DNA of 64,000 nt from Sycobia sp. Sy_11 (GCA_018907035.1 JACCIC010000225.1:186001-250000); one strand, 5' to 3'. Positions 37,141-48,185 are shown, numbered from the stretch's first letter. Notes: a model not told the origin generated them from the sequence alone. Program-made: numbers and translations.

Positions 37141-38820
37141 ATGCTATATTTCCGAAAATTTCTCTTAATTCTTTCCGACAATCCTTTAACATATGGTAAA
37201 ACAATAATTTTGCCCCTATGAGTATCAACTCTTACATTATGTCTATTTTCATTTATTAATAAATTCAATTGGATATCCATTAATAATGAAAATTTCCTTA
37301 CTATCTGCAAATTATTCTGTCTAAAATCCTTATATGACAATTTTATTGCTCTGTTAATGATACCTTTCAGAGTCCCAATATTGTTTCTGAATTGGTGGTG
37401 TGAATTAAAATATGAAAACCTACCTGACCAAGTAAGTTTTCTATACCAATTAAGCTTCACTTTATTATTATTATATCTAATGACATTGATGTTCAAAAAA
37501 CGCAACTGATTATTGACTTCAATTTCCTTTGTAAATTTAATCCTTCATTTCATCCACTAAAACTTTTCGAACAATTATAAAGATATCAACATATCTGTTA
37601 AATATAATTGGTTCAAAAATTAATTTTGATAAAACAATACTTTCTAACTTTTCGATTACTAAATTGGCTATGACCGGCGACAGTGGTGATCCCATTGGAT
37701 ATCCGTATTTTTGTTCATAAAAATTATTATCAAACGAAAAAATTATGTTATTAAAAACTAAATTAATTGCCTTAAGAAACTCATTCATTGTTAATTTTGT
37801 ATGTAAATTAATTTCATGCCATTTTTCTTGTATAATATCATTTAACAATTGTAAAGGTATATTTGTAAACAAAGATACCTAACCCAATGAAATCATCTTG
37901 TACTATTTCAGAATAATAATATATTTTACTTCACTGTAAAAACACCAACTATCTTTAATATATAATTAAATTTTCCAACTATGTTTACCAATTTTTATTA
38001 GATAAAAATCTGGCAATATTACAAGTTGGGAAATTAAAAGAAGAGATTATTCTAAATATCACCTTTTCTTTATGAATCTTGGGAAGCCCATAACATTTTG
38101 CTACAGTACCATTTTCACATTCTAAATATTTATTAAATAATCATAATATTATAAATAATATTATATAGCCATTTCCTTTCAACTTCTTTAATAATTCTTT
38201 CAAATTGTTTTGTAACTTAATGCTATGTGGATTACCAATTTTCACATAAGTAGTATCATTATTTAATATATTATTTATATTATTTATATAATCAATTTTC
38301 TTAGAAACTACAGTTATATTACTGTACCTTTATGTCTCTTTTGAAAGATGATATTCGGATTATTTTTCAAAAAATTATTCGCGATTGTTAATTCATGTAA
38401 AAAATTATTATTCAAATAATTATCAAATTGATTCTCTCTTTTAAAATTACTAATGATATTAACTAAAGATGCTCTACATTCTTTTTTACGTCATTATTTA
38501 AATTAAAACTATTACTTTCAACCTCCGTGAGGATTTCTTTGATAAGGAGAATCTTTTTAGAATATAATATTCCATGTTTGAGACCTTTGGACATGATGTT
38601 TACTACTTCTTTTGGTATTTCTTTGTCCCTTAGATTCTTGAACCAATTTTTATTATTTCCATTGTTTCGCTGATGGCTTTGAAATTGTTTTTTATTATTT
38701 AAACATTCAAATTTCCGTTTTAATGTTTGTCTATTATTATATTTTATTTTTATAAAATGCTTGTTCTGACCAAGAAAAAATTGATACAAATCATTTCTAT
38801 CTATAGTTTGATATAAATAA
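37095..38820 (-). mobile_element. Penelope-like retroelement, truncated and broken
   Basis: Minus-strand segments in order: KNLRDKEIPKEVVNIMSKG (near 38630), a piece with YGLPKIHKEK (near 38070), VSLFTNIPLQLLNDII (near 37870), YGYPMGSPLSPVIANLVIE (near 37680), RYVDIFIIV (near 37590), RFLNINVIRYNNN (near 37490), WYRKLTWSGRF (near 37435), GTLKGIINRAIKLS (near 37360) and LPYVKGLSERIKRNFRKY (near 37180). This is the conserved order of Penelope-like reverse transcriptases. The catalytic YVDD reads YVDI, and frameshifts and stops break the frame. The GIY-YIG endonuclease that usually follows is not present; the frame runs straight into the ~100-bp repeats. Confidence 0.8.
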
Positions 38821-39033
38821 TATTCTTATTATAATTAGTTTGTTTGATTGGTCTGTAGATATTGATCTTTCTCTGAAAAAGTCTATAAAATAAATCACGC
38901 ACTTATATATGATTTTCAATAAGTTTTTAAATGATATATAATTAATAAATAAATACGCAGCACAAACTACTTAAGTTTTAAAAGCAGAGCTCACTGTACA
39001 CTCCTATACACTATACTCCTTCGAGCAAGATTC

Positions 39034-39035
<2 letters not shown>

Positions 39036-39089
<54 letters not shown>
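39036..39089. repeat. (GA)n microsatellite
   Basis: About 25 GA units, the complement of the CT tract at 34.1 kb on the other side of the transposon cluster. Confidence 0.93.
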
Positions 39090-39096
<7 letters not shown>

Positions 39097-39491
39097 TTAG
39101 AGAGAAAAGAATCTCTATGGAATTGACGGGGATTACCAGCTATTATTACTTGTTACCATTTGGTAAAGAAAACGTCCATCACGTCTTCTAGGGTGTCACC
39201 ACATGAAAACAAAAAGGACATCCTTTTCTTATCGGCGCTGAGAGATAATTTTCAGGGAAATTATTTTTTTGCATATATATTAAAAAGTTACAAAAAACTT
39301 TATTCTGCAAATATTCTTTGCGTAATTCTGGATCATAATTGATTCCAACTAATCTTAGTATTTTATATTTTTAGTTTTTGTGCTAATATTAATATTGAAA
39401 TAGTATTTCTAATGATTCAAGAGAAAATAGTTCAATGGTATAAGGAGATATTATAAAATTATATTATTTCTTGACGTATAACACATAATGG

Positions 39492-39493
<2 letters not shown>

Positions 39494-39538
<45 letters not shown>
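39494..39538. repeat. (TA)n microsatellite
   Basis: About 22 TA units. Confidence 0.92.
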
Positions 39539-39541
<3 letters not shown>

Positions 39542-39589
39542 GCAAACACTGGATATATAGTGGATCATGAGAAAACACCATTGTTATCA

Positions 39590-40026
39590 ATAACACAAAT
39601 GCTGGGATTTATTAAAAATGAATACAAAACAACAGCAAACATTTCAATAAAATAATTTTAATATATAAAAATAGTAAATACAAAAACGATGCGTACCGTC
39701 GTAAAGAGAAGAGACCAGAAAAGCAATGATCCAATCACTCTTACAGTGCTATTTTATAGACTCACCTCGAAAAGGAGTCTAATTACAGGTGATAAGCCCC
39801 GCTCACGGCGATCGCAGCCCAAACTTTTCGCACAGCTGCACCGACGGTGAGCCTGAGGTGGCCATCCGTACACGTTCCCTGATTTTGAAATTCTCGATAT
39901 TTTTCGAAAGCCAGAATACGACCTATTTCAATATAAGTCTGTAGAAAGACTTTGTTACAAGACGAGGGAATGGGACTGGAGGTATCGGTTGAAGGAGTAA
40001 TTTGGCCTCGTGTGAATTGATTTGGT
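39590..40026 (-). mobile_element. LTR-like promoter sequence (tentative)
   Basis: On the minus strand, TCTATAAAATAGC (39748-39760) is a strong TATA box within moderately GC-rich, non-repetitive sequence. It lies downstream of the Arg-rich ORF at 40068-40631. ORF followed by a promoter-bearing block is the layout of a retroelement 3' LTR. I could not find a second copy or define TG...CA ends, so this remains a guess. Confidence 0.25.
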
Positions 40027-40042
40027 GACCCTGAAAAGGGAC
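40027..40042 (-). terminator. histone-type 3' stem-loop (candidate)
   Basis: Minus strand GTCCCTTTTCAGGGTC followed by ACCAAA, 25 nt after the stop codon of the ORF at 40068-40631. Replication-dependent histone mRNAs end with a 6-bp stem, a TTTC-type loop and ACCA-like flank at this distance. Here five of six pairs form, with one T-T mismatch. No clear purine-rich U7-pairing element follows. Chance palindrome is possible. Confidence 0.35.
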
Positions 40043-40067
40043 GTTTTAATCGCCGCCTCTCGTTGTG

Positions 40068-40631
40068 TCAACGTGGGTGGTACGGGGGAGGGGTCCGGTA
40101 CGGGGACACGAACGGAGGCGGACGGAGCGTGCGTGCAGCCCGTCTCCGGCTTGCGCTTCGGCTACGGTGTTGTATCTCTTCTTTAACCAAGCCGATACGC
40201 GGGGCCGCAGGGAGGCCCTTGCCCTTCAGACGCCGCCGGATGTAAGAGAGACTCCGGTCGGGGAGTCTGAAGGTGGCCGGGATCCCGAGAAGTTCCGCCA
40301 GGGGAGGCCGAGGAGGGGGAACGACGAGCGACGGCCGAGTGGGACGGTGGATGTCGATCTCGCTCCGCACGTCGAGGGCCTGTGAAGCGGTTGGGATCAC
40401 CACCGCGCTCCGTAAGGCTTTCGACGGTCCCTCGTCCTCCGAGGTGGCTTCCGAGAGATCTAGATCTGGAAGATCTAAATCGATCTTCCAGAAATTTTCC
40501 CTCACTTGCTCCGGCGCTGTCCGCCTATTCCGAAGGCGTCGTGCGTTCCTCTTGGCGCGCTGTTGTTCGTTCCTCCGTTGTGGCCGTCTCGTCCGCAGTT
40601 CTGGGTCACTTTCAAACTGAACAACTTTCTT
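40068..40631 (-). CDS. GC-rich open frame, Arg-rich then acidic protein of unknown function
   Basis: The frame is open from just after a TGA at 40632-40634 to the stop at 40068-40070, about 187 codons, in a sharply GC-rich island in AT-rich DNA. There is no in-frame ATG; the first near-cognate start is GTG at 40505, so the 5' part may come from an upstream exon (TTTTCCTTGAAAG is a possible acceptor). The N-terminal half is very basic (RTRRPQRRNEQQRAKRNARR). It is followed by an acidic stretch (DLDLPDLDLSEATSEDEG), then Pro/Arg-rich sequence with IRRRLKGKGLP. I do not recognise the family. It could be a gag-like retroelement protein or a host exon. The opposite strand is also open for part of this, so coding strand is not proven. 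Confidence 0.35.
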   Translation of the reverse strand, partial: KKVVQFESDPELRTRRPQRRNEQQRAKRNARRLRNRRTAPEQVRENFWKIDLDLPDLDLSEATSEDEGPSKALRSAVVIPTASQALDVRSEIDIHRPTRPSLVVPPPRPPLAELLGIPATFRLPDRSLSYIRRRLKGKGLPAAPRIGLVKEEIQHRSRSASRRRAARTLRPPPFVSPYRTPPPYHPR

Positions 40632-40635
40632 TCAA

Positions 40636-40830
40636 GGAAAAGATCCGAATTTCCCGTCACAGCACAGATCACTGCTTTTAGGAAGCATAACTATTCAACC
40701 TCTTTCGGAAACCTCAAGATTTTCTCAATAGCAAGTATTCGGCCACCTATTTGTGAAACCATATATAAGCTATTTTACGAGAAAATCTTCGGTTTTCCCG
40801 TCACGGCACGGTTCAAGTGTTGGACCTTGT
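40636..40830. repeat. diverged ~144-bp duplication
   Basis: AAAAGATCCGAATTTCCCGTCAC (near 40638) and AAAATCTTCGGTTTTCCCGTCAC (near 40783) share the same layout with a conserved TTTCCCGTCAC(A/G)GCAC core. They are two diverged copies upstream of the Arg-rich ORF. Confidence 0.4.
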
Positions 40831-41015
40831 TTGTACACGTAGTTCGGCCTATAACGAGAGTCCGCTCGCGATTTTTAGGCACCTTTTTCACCGACTTCTA
40901 TTTTTATAGTCGCTTCGTAATATACAATTTTTCTTAAATTTAAGCATTTCAAAATCTTTCTTTTCTTGGCTTTGCTTTTCAAAACCAAAAAATTGCGTTT
41001 CATTTAACGTCTCGT

Positions 41016-41057
41016 GAGATTATTTACCTCGCAGCCGCTTTTGTCCGAGGTAATCTC
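41016..41057. repeat. inverted repeat around a 14-bp loop
   Basis: GAGATTA-TTT-ACCTCG (41016-41031) pairs with CGAGGTAATCTC (41046-41057), a 12-bp stem with a 3-4 base bulge. Confidence 0.55.
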
Positions 41058-41059
41058 GT

Positions 41060-44000
41060 ATCCTAATAAAATTGTATACATTTTTTATTTAACTATAAAC
41101 ACAACATCGCTCATTAACATAATAGGTGTAATATCATTCGATTTATTTCTTTACATATGTTTCGAATTTCGACATAAATTTAAGGTTTAATATTACATAA
41201 CTTTTAAACGCGATTCAATATTAATTTATTAATAAAGAATAACACTCTCTTTCTGAAATACACTAAATAATTCTAAAAGAAATTGGATCTGATTTTCAAC
41301 GAATCCCTATCAATTAACTTTCTTTATAGCCTATATTTTAACAAGTATAGTTCTCAAATTTAACAAAATGTCTCGACGCATCGACAACACTTACATATAG
41401 TTTTAGAAATTTTATATGTGATTCAAGAAACAATTTTATTCTATACATAATATTATCTAATATTTATTACAAAGTATTATCTAGAAACTTAAAATTAAAA
41501 CTACAATGTCTTAAAAACAATTTAGTTAAGCAGTTTCACTTAGTATTTAAACTTAAAACTCACATTAATATTTAATAATTCAATTCAATTTAATAATAAA
41601 AATTTCAATACTTTTTGAATCAGTAACAACCATGTTAAGATAACTTCGATGTAAGTCAGGTTATTATAATATTTTTTCGGGAACTAATAAAACAGCAAAT
41701 GCTTAATTTGTCGAGGTTTTTAAAGAATAATATATGGCAAATTATGTGCTTGGTCGCATTTTCCTAGATCTATTTTTACCTGTTTACAAAGAAGAAAAAT
41801 GCTCTGCTACTATTTTTGTTATTGCATTTAAAATGAAATATATATGTATTTGCAACAGGAAAAAAGCAGAGAATTGTTTATTTAGCGGAATGTCAGTAAT
41901 AAATATCGAACAGTAAATTATGCAACATATTTTTATTTTTTCAGAGTTTGCGTTTTTCAATCCCTAAATATTTCTATAATTTTTTTTGTCGTTTGCAATA
42001 GAGACGTTATTTATTTAGTTATTTTTTAGTGGTCACATGGCCATGTCACGATTAAATGGAGCGGTAAACTATATTATTCAATCATTAAAAATTTCTAAAT
42101 ATTTTTTTGGAAATTCTGAAATAGGAATCTTATAAAACGGATTAATAAACTGCAAATTCTACGCCCTGTTATATTGTCATGTATAATTATATTTAACCTA
42201 TTTATGGGGTTTGGTATCTTCTCGAGAAATATATAGATATAGGGCGATAATCTTCTTTATTCAACGGATAATGAACCGCTAATTAACAAAAAATTATAAG
42301 TCTGTTATGTCTGATATTGATGAAAATTGAAAGCCAAGTTCGGAAAGTTTCAATTTTCTTTCAACGATGCTTTTTACAACAATTGAAATGATAATAGTAT
42401 ATTGAATATATACGAAATCAATCATATATAAATTGAACACCTTTATTCGGTGCGATTATTAAGACCACAAACATTTGATAAGAAATATTTTATTAAATAT
42501 AATAATTTATTAAATTTGGAAAATGCGATTTTGGAACGGATAAATGTAATTTACTAAATTTAAAAGTTTTAACGTATGTTAATATGAAAACAATTTATAT
42601 ATACTTATTCAGAAAAATTCATTTTAATAAATTGAATAATTGAATTTTAATAATTTTATTCTTTAAAGCCTTCCAAATCGCCTGGAGACGTACAAAAATT
42701 TTACTCATTAGTTTATCTAAATTGTTTGAAAATTCAAATGCAGAGTTTTATAATCTATAATGATAATAATATCTCTTTTAGATTCTATAATGAGATCTCT
42801 AATGTTTTCCAAGCTATCATGATACCAAATCAAACGTAGTGTGATAAAACTTAAATCATTCTAAAAACAAAAAAATACTGTAATTGATTTTTTTTTGGAA
42901 AGTTTGAAAATTTTAACTTTTAGTCATACCGTACTGAGTCAGGATATGCCTCTAGGTGTAAGAGTTCTGAGATGTCAAGATTTTTTTGATTAAACTCTAT
43001 ATTAAGCCTAAAAATTATAAGTTCAGAAGGAATATACGATATCAAGGCATCTTATATTTACTTCTCATTGCTCATCGACTGAGAGACTCATATTTTTCAA
43101 TACAGCTATAAAAAAGACGAAGATATTTTATAAGAAAATTCTTACCTTTGGAAACTTTCGAGACTTATTGCATTTTAGACAATGTTTCTGAAAAACGCGT
43201 TATGGAGATTTTCTATTAAAGATATGATTTTTTCGTATTTACTATCCTGTTATCTGGTAGAAGAGTAGCAATCGTCAAAAAATTTGTTACGCGCATCTTT
43301 TATTCTTTCACAGAGAATCGTGAGGAAAAAACATATTTTTCCAATCTATATTTTATGCAGGGAAATAACAAAAAGCATAAGGCAGCTTATAAGCAAAAAG
43401 ATAAGACATGTGATTAATTGGATACGACCGCCCGTCGCTTAAGCCGCTGGAATAAAAAAAGAGGTCGAAAGAAAAGTTTGCGTAAAATACACACACGCAC
43501 GCACACACATATACAATACTGAATATAGGTACGAAAACGACACGCAAATCATTACAAACGTTTGATAGCGGCTTCACCCGCAGTCGTGTTATCTGCAAAG
43601 AGGTAAAATAACAATTGAGGATGAAGGTGCTCGCACACATAGGGACGATAAATGCACATCAGGTGTGTATATATGTATGTACAAGAGAAATTCGCGAAAA
43701 TTGTGACTTTATGAGGCAGTCAGCGACAAGGAGAAAATGCGTAAGCAGTATACAGATTTTTTCAGTCCGAATAAAATTCACTATTCAGAATTCCATTGAC
43801 TCATCGATTCACGAAAATTATTTAATAACCACCTCCTATTGGAATGGTATATATTTGTACTTTCAGCAGCAGATCTGGGTCCGTATTTATTCTTTTTGAA
43901 AAACTTGATTCGGCTATGTATATGTGATGTTTAATTTGTATCCTCCGTGAATAGAGGAATAATTAGCTCTAAAGAAGGTCATTCTCATTTTATAATACTA

Positions 44001-44640
44001 AAAAAAATATGTTGATAAATATTGTCAATAATGTATATCAGAATTTATTTATTATTTGGCACAAATCTTTTCCCTTACTTTTCGTAAGATGATCACACTA
44101 TGACTCAGTTTTGTCAGTAATTTTTCGAGATAAAATATTTATGAACGAATCCAATCTTCTATAATTTTATAATTAATGTATCAAGTTTGCAAGTTTGTTT
44201 CTAATCCATAATAAAATAAAATGACAAGACTTTAATTCATCTTGAACTAAAAATTGTACTGTTAACAAATACTAGTTAATATCTTTTGTGTATTATGAAA
44301 TAAAAATTAAAAATTATACTTATGCCGACTGTTTTTCATTAAATTAATGTTTTTAACGGATTAAGTATTAATACTAATAATAATAATAATAAGTCTCATT
44401 ATTGAGGAGAACGGAGAAATTGTGATTAGGATCTTTTACAAAACATTAATAAAGGCAATTTTATATTCAAAATGCAAAGTTGAATTTATTCTTATTATAT
44501 TATATGGCATAATGTAACATCGAGCTAATAATCATAATAAAATATTATTAATTTTATTAAGCAAGAAAAAAAATATTACAGGCAAACGTTGAAAGTATAT
44601 ATATTCATATACACGTATATATATAAATGTAAGTTTTAAA
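41060..44640. other. AT-rich intergenic DNA
   Basis: About 3.6 kb with no supported gene. A CA-rich tract with ACACACGCACGCACACACAT lies at about 43488-43508. ORFs near 43353-43899 overlap on both strands without domains. Confidence 0.5.
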
Positions 44641-44654
44641 TACGTATTATATTA

Positions 44655-45936
44655 GGAGTTTGAATAAGTCTTTCCCGTTTTTTGTAAGAGATGGCGCCAC
44701 CAATACTGTGTGAGTATTCGATGGTTACATATGTCATAATCAAAGCTTATTCATATGTCAACAATTCCATACTAACACATTATTTAAAATTTTTTCGCAT
44801 CATAAATTTTTGATATCATGAAAATGTCGAAATTTGAGCCGAGTCGACGTCATTTGCGGGAAGTTTCACTTTATTGGTTCAATTTGAAGAAATCTGCTGC
44901 CGAGACGCATCGATTGCTTCAGGAGGCTTATGGAGAAGGTTGTGTCGATGATTCAAGAGTTCGCGGATGGTTTCGACGCTTCAAAAGCGGTGATTTCGAC
45001 GTGGAAGACAAGGAGCGTTCCGGGCGGCCGCAAATCTTTGAAGATCGAGAATTGGCGACTTTGCTTTATGAAGATTCTTGTCAAACGCAAGAAGAATTTG
45101 CTGAAGCATTGGGAGTTGACCGAACAACCATTTCCAAGCGTTTGAAAGCCATGGGAATGATCCAAAAGCAAGGAAATTGGGTGCCGTACGGACTGAAGCT
45201 GAGAGACGTCGAACGGCGTTTTTTCACTTGCGAACAATTGCTTCAGCGACATAAAAGAAAGGGTTTTCTGCATCGTGTCGTGACTGGCGATGAAAAGTGG
45301 ATACGTTACGATAATCCAAAGCGAAGAAAATCATGGGGACTACCCGGCCATGCACCATCATCGACGGCCAAGCCAAATATTCATGGCGCCAAGCTCATGC
45401 TCTGTATATGGTGGGACCAGCTAGGTGTGGTTTACTATGAGCTTCTGAAACCGAATGAAAGGATCTCAGGCGAGGTCTATCGACGACAATTGATGCGTTT
45501 GAGCCGCGCACTGCGAGAAAAACGGCCACAATACTCCGACAGGCACGACAAAGTTATTTTGCAACATGACAATGCTCGCCCACATGTTGCACCGCCGGTG
45601 AAAACATACTTAGAAACGCTCAAATGGGAAGTCCTACCCCACCCGCCGTATAGTCCAGACGTTGCTCCGTCTGATTACCATCTCTTCAGATCGATGACGC
45701 ATGGCCTGGCTGACCAGCACTTCCATTCCTACGAGGAAGCCAAAAAATGGGTGGATGACTGGATAGAGGCCAAACCGGTCGAATTTTTTCGCAACGGGAT
45801 TCGTATGTTGCCAGAAAGATGGGAAAAAGTTGTAGCTAGCAATGGCCAATACTTTCAATAATTCATTTGTAACCATTTTTTCACAATAAAGGCTCAAAAT
45901 TTGAAAAAAAACGGGAAAGACTTATTCACATACCTG
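44655..45936 (+). mobile_element. mariner transposon with intact transposase
   Basis: Inverted terminal repeats share a perfect 22-bp core, GAATAAGTCTTTCCCGTTTT plus TT, at 44662-44683 and, complemented, at 45906-45927. The outer ~8 bp differ between ends (GGAGTTT versus AGGTATGT), so the exact ends and TA duplication are not certain. At about 1.28 kb it has the normal length for mariner, and the single gene fills it. A pair of TA microsatellites follows the 3' end. Confidence 0.9.
44818..45861 (+). CDS. mariner transposase, intact DD34D
   Basis: The frame is open for 347 residues (345 from the second ATG, giving the usual MSKF start). It is a cut-and-paste transposase that binds its terminal repeats and inserts at TA. 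The N-terminal half holds the two helix-turn-helix motifs (about residues 10-55 and 85-112: HLREVSLYWFNLKKSAAETH; QEEFAEALGVDRTTISKRL). WVPYGL (121-126) replaces the usual WVPHEL linker motif. Catalytic Asp residues are D158 (TGDEKW), D251 (QHDNARPH) and D286 (YSPDVAPSDYH), with 34 residues between the last two. No stop or frameshift is present, so the copy may be recent or active. The sequence suggests the mellifera subfamily, which is inference. Base composition is richer in GC than the flanks. Confidence 0.95.
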   Translation: MKMSKFEPSRRHLREVSLYWFNLKKSAAETHRLLQEAYGEGCVDDSRVRGWFRRFKSGDFDVEDKERSGRPQIFEDRELATLLYEDSCQTQEEFAEALGVDRTTISKRLKAMGMIQKQGNWVPYGLKLRDVERRFFTCEQLLQRHKRKGFLHRVVTGDEKWIRYDNPKRRKSWGLPGHAPSSTAKPNIHGAKLMLCIWWDQLGVVYYELLKPNERISGEVYRRQLMRLSRALREKRPQYSDRHDKVILQHDNARPHVAPPVKTYLETLKWEVLPHPPYSPDVAPSDYHLFRSMTHGLADQHFHSYEEAKKWVDDWIEAKPVEFFRNGIRMLPERWEKVVASNGQYFQ

Positions 45937-45953
45937 ATAATACCTTACATTTA

Positions 45954-45956
<3 letters not shown>

Positions 45957-45997
<41 letters not shown>
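45957..45997. repeat. (TA)n microsatellite
   Basis: About 20 TA units, just after the intact mariner. Confidence 0.92.
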
Positions 45998-46003
<6 letters not shown>

Positions 46004-46039
46004 CATTTATTTTTATGTATATATATTTATCTCTATTAT

Positions 46040-46046
<7 letters not shown>

Positions 46047-46075
<29 letters not shown>
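46047..46075. repeat. (TA)n microsatellite
   Basis: About 14 TA units. Confidence 0.9.
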
Positions 46076-46082
<7 letters not shown>

Positions 46083-46439
46083 GTTTTGTAGAATAAAAAT
46101 CGAAACTAAAATGACCAAATTTCTTCTAGCATGTCATCATCTAATTTGGGCGAGGAAAACAATTTCATAATACCGCCGAAATAAGACGTTGGCTTGCGCA
46201 AGATCATAGGTCAGAAGCGTATGTTTCACCGATGAAGGTCTCATAGGTAACGCAACATGTACATTAGCGATGCGCTAGTGCACAATTTTTGATGTTTAAT
46301 TTATAGTACAGTTAATACTTTAAAAAATTAAACCACATTTTTAATACAACAAATATTTAAAACAAAAATTATAATGAATGTTTATGATAAAATTTAATTG
46401 TTTATACTAATATTAAGGCTAAAAGTAAGCAAAGTAAAT

Positions 46440-46800
46440 AATGTAATAAAAAAGCGGTAAAAACGAGGAGCAGAGAGAGGGATTGCGGATGATCATGGAA
46501 AAATCGAGTATAGAAAGCCCCGATTTTTCCACAAAAAGGTATTCAGTCAGTCGCATTCAGTCAGTTCACTCAGCCAGTCAAGCAGTCTCTAGTAAGTCCT
46601 CTCTCTGTTTCCGTCTCTGTCTCTCCGTGCACTATATACAAGTAAGAAATAAATTTCACTAATATTTAAAAAGTTATAAATCTAATTGTTCTCTCTCTCC
46701 TTTTTCTTTGTATCTCCTCTTTCCGGGGAAGTGTCTGGTCCTCCTACATGGTAGGACTGAACATCCCCCTAGTTTATCACACATACATACATAGCTAATA
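46440..46800 (+). mobile_element. solo-LTR-like or promoter-like block (tentative)
   Basis: Plus strand: AGTATAGAAAG (near 46507) could be a TATA box. About 35 bp later begins a cluster of TCAGTCAGTC-type repeats (46542-46590) resembling insect initiators. AATAAA lies at about 46647 and a short palindrome, GTCCTCCTACATGGTAGGAC, near 46738-46757. Promoter, initiator and poly(A) signal within 200 bp is LTR-like. The Ty3/gypsy pol fragment to the right is on the opposite strand, so they need not belong together. Confidence 0.3.
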
Positions 46801-47281
46801 GGGAACTAGGTCGGTAGGCCGAGGCGGGTTCAGCTTCCCCTTCGAAAGAAGAGGAAATTGCATCCAAATAAAGCCTTGCACTCTGGCCTATGTAAGACCA
46901 GCATAGGGTTTCATAATCGCTTCATAATCTCCATTAAAATTTATACCTTATTGTTTGTTGCCATCAAGTGATCGACGAGGCATTCCCGAGCTAGTGGAGG
47001 CAACTCCAGGCTCAAAACTGCCAACTGCCAACCAAACTGCCAAACAAAAAAGTAATAGGAATACATATGTGTATTAACATTAATACACGTATGTATTAAA
47101 TATAAAGGGTAACGTGTACGAAAGGGTAAATATGCCCAGACGTCACAATAAATAACCTCCACTCAGTGAGTGGAGGAAAAAGCCGTACAATAAATTTAGT
47201 AAATAGTAATGATTGAAATGATCATTTAAATTGAAGTTATCTTATAACTAAATCTTACCACATATATACATGTACACACAT

Positions 47282-47306
47282 ATACATACATACATACATA
47301 CATACA
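47282..47306. repeat. (TACA)n microsatellite
   Basis: About six TACA units. Confidence 0.75.
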
Positions 47307-47441
47307 CATATATAGTACATATATACAAACATACATAAACATAGTATAATTAACGCGAACAATTAATATTGAATTAATATTTAATTAAACTAATATTTTT
47401 ATCGGTCTTACAGTTTTTATATATATATAAAATTATATACT

Positions 47442-47990
47442 TTATATACTACGACCCGTTATCACCTGAAAATAGTAGCCCGCGATGTAAGGATAAACTT
47501 TACAGGCGGCCCACAATCCAGCGAGGCACTCACATTCAGTTACCGAATAATTACGCTCAGCCGCAATCATGGTGCAACTGACATAGGATCGAACACACGC
47601 CACGCCATCAACTGTTTGCGCGAGCACCGCCCCTATTCCTGAATCCCTATTGTCCGTTTGTATCACGAACATCTATTCAAATGACGGTCGATACGACAAA
47701 CTCCCGGAACTGTTCAAATGCTTGCTATTGCTCTTCTCCCCAATGATACTTGATGTTCTCCTTTGACAGTCGGGTGAGAGACTCAGTAAGCGTCCCAAAG
47801 CTCTAAGAACTTGCGGTTGCAAGATGCAAGGCCTAGAAACCTATGGAGTTGTTTTCGTTAACTTAGGTGCAGCGTAGTTCAGATTTGAGCAATTTTATCA
47901 GGATCAGGTCGAAAACCATCACGATCCACGAGGACGCCGAGGAACTGTTCTTCTGCGAGTCCAAATTTACTTTTCTGCCTATTAATATCT
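47442..47990 (-). mobile_element. Ty3/gypsy pol fragment (RT end and RNase H)
   Basis: The minus-strand ORF at 47442-47672 reads FVIQTDNRDSGIGAVLAQ, then AERNYSVTECECLAGLWA and YFQVITGRSI. This is the RNase H pattern of Ty3/gypsy polyproteins (QTDASxxGxGAVLxQ, ERNYSxTExECLAVVWA, FxVxTDHxxL); the final catalytic-type TDH reads TGR. Upstream on the same strand, to about 47990, FGLAEEQFLGVLVDRDGFRPDPDKIAQI matches the end of the reverse transcriptase and LHRFLGLA the next segment, in frames broken by stops. Protease, gag and integrase are absent. Its start abuts the 60-bp minisatellite. Confidence 0.8.
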
Positions 47991-48009
47991 ATATATTATA
48001 TATAGGTCA

Positions 48010-48185
48010 GGATCAGAAATGTGTCGCATTCTAGGAGGAATTTCGTGTTCGGACGGTAGAAAATGATGTCCAGGTATGACTGGACGACTTCTACGGGGAA
48101 ATTCGTGTTCGAACTGTAGAAGACGATGTCCAGGTATAACGGGACGACTTCTATGTGGAGATTCATGTTGGGACGTTCGAGTGCA
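48010..48185 (-). repeat. 60-bp minisatellite, reverse-oriented half
   Basis: Three units with exactly 60-bp spacing: TTTCGTGTTC at 48041, ATTCGTGTTC at 48101, ATTCATGTTG at 48161. Because 60 is divisible by three, the minus strand reads as a 20-residue repeat (EVVPLYLDIVFY.. then EVVQSYLDIIFY..). It is the same family as 7855-8040. Confidence 0.85.

Noticed and set aside
40065..40385. plus-strand ORF across the GC-rich island
   Set aside because: The minus frame is longer and lies upstream of the stem-loop and TATA-like box; in GC-rich DNA open antisense frames are common. The plus strand is not excluded.
44953..45273. 106-codon ORF opposite the mariner transposase
   Set aside because: Antisense shadow of the intact transposase gene.
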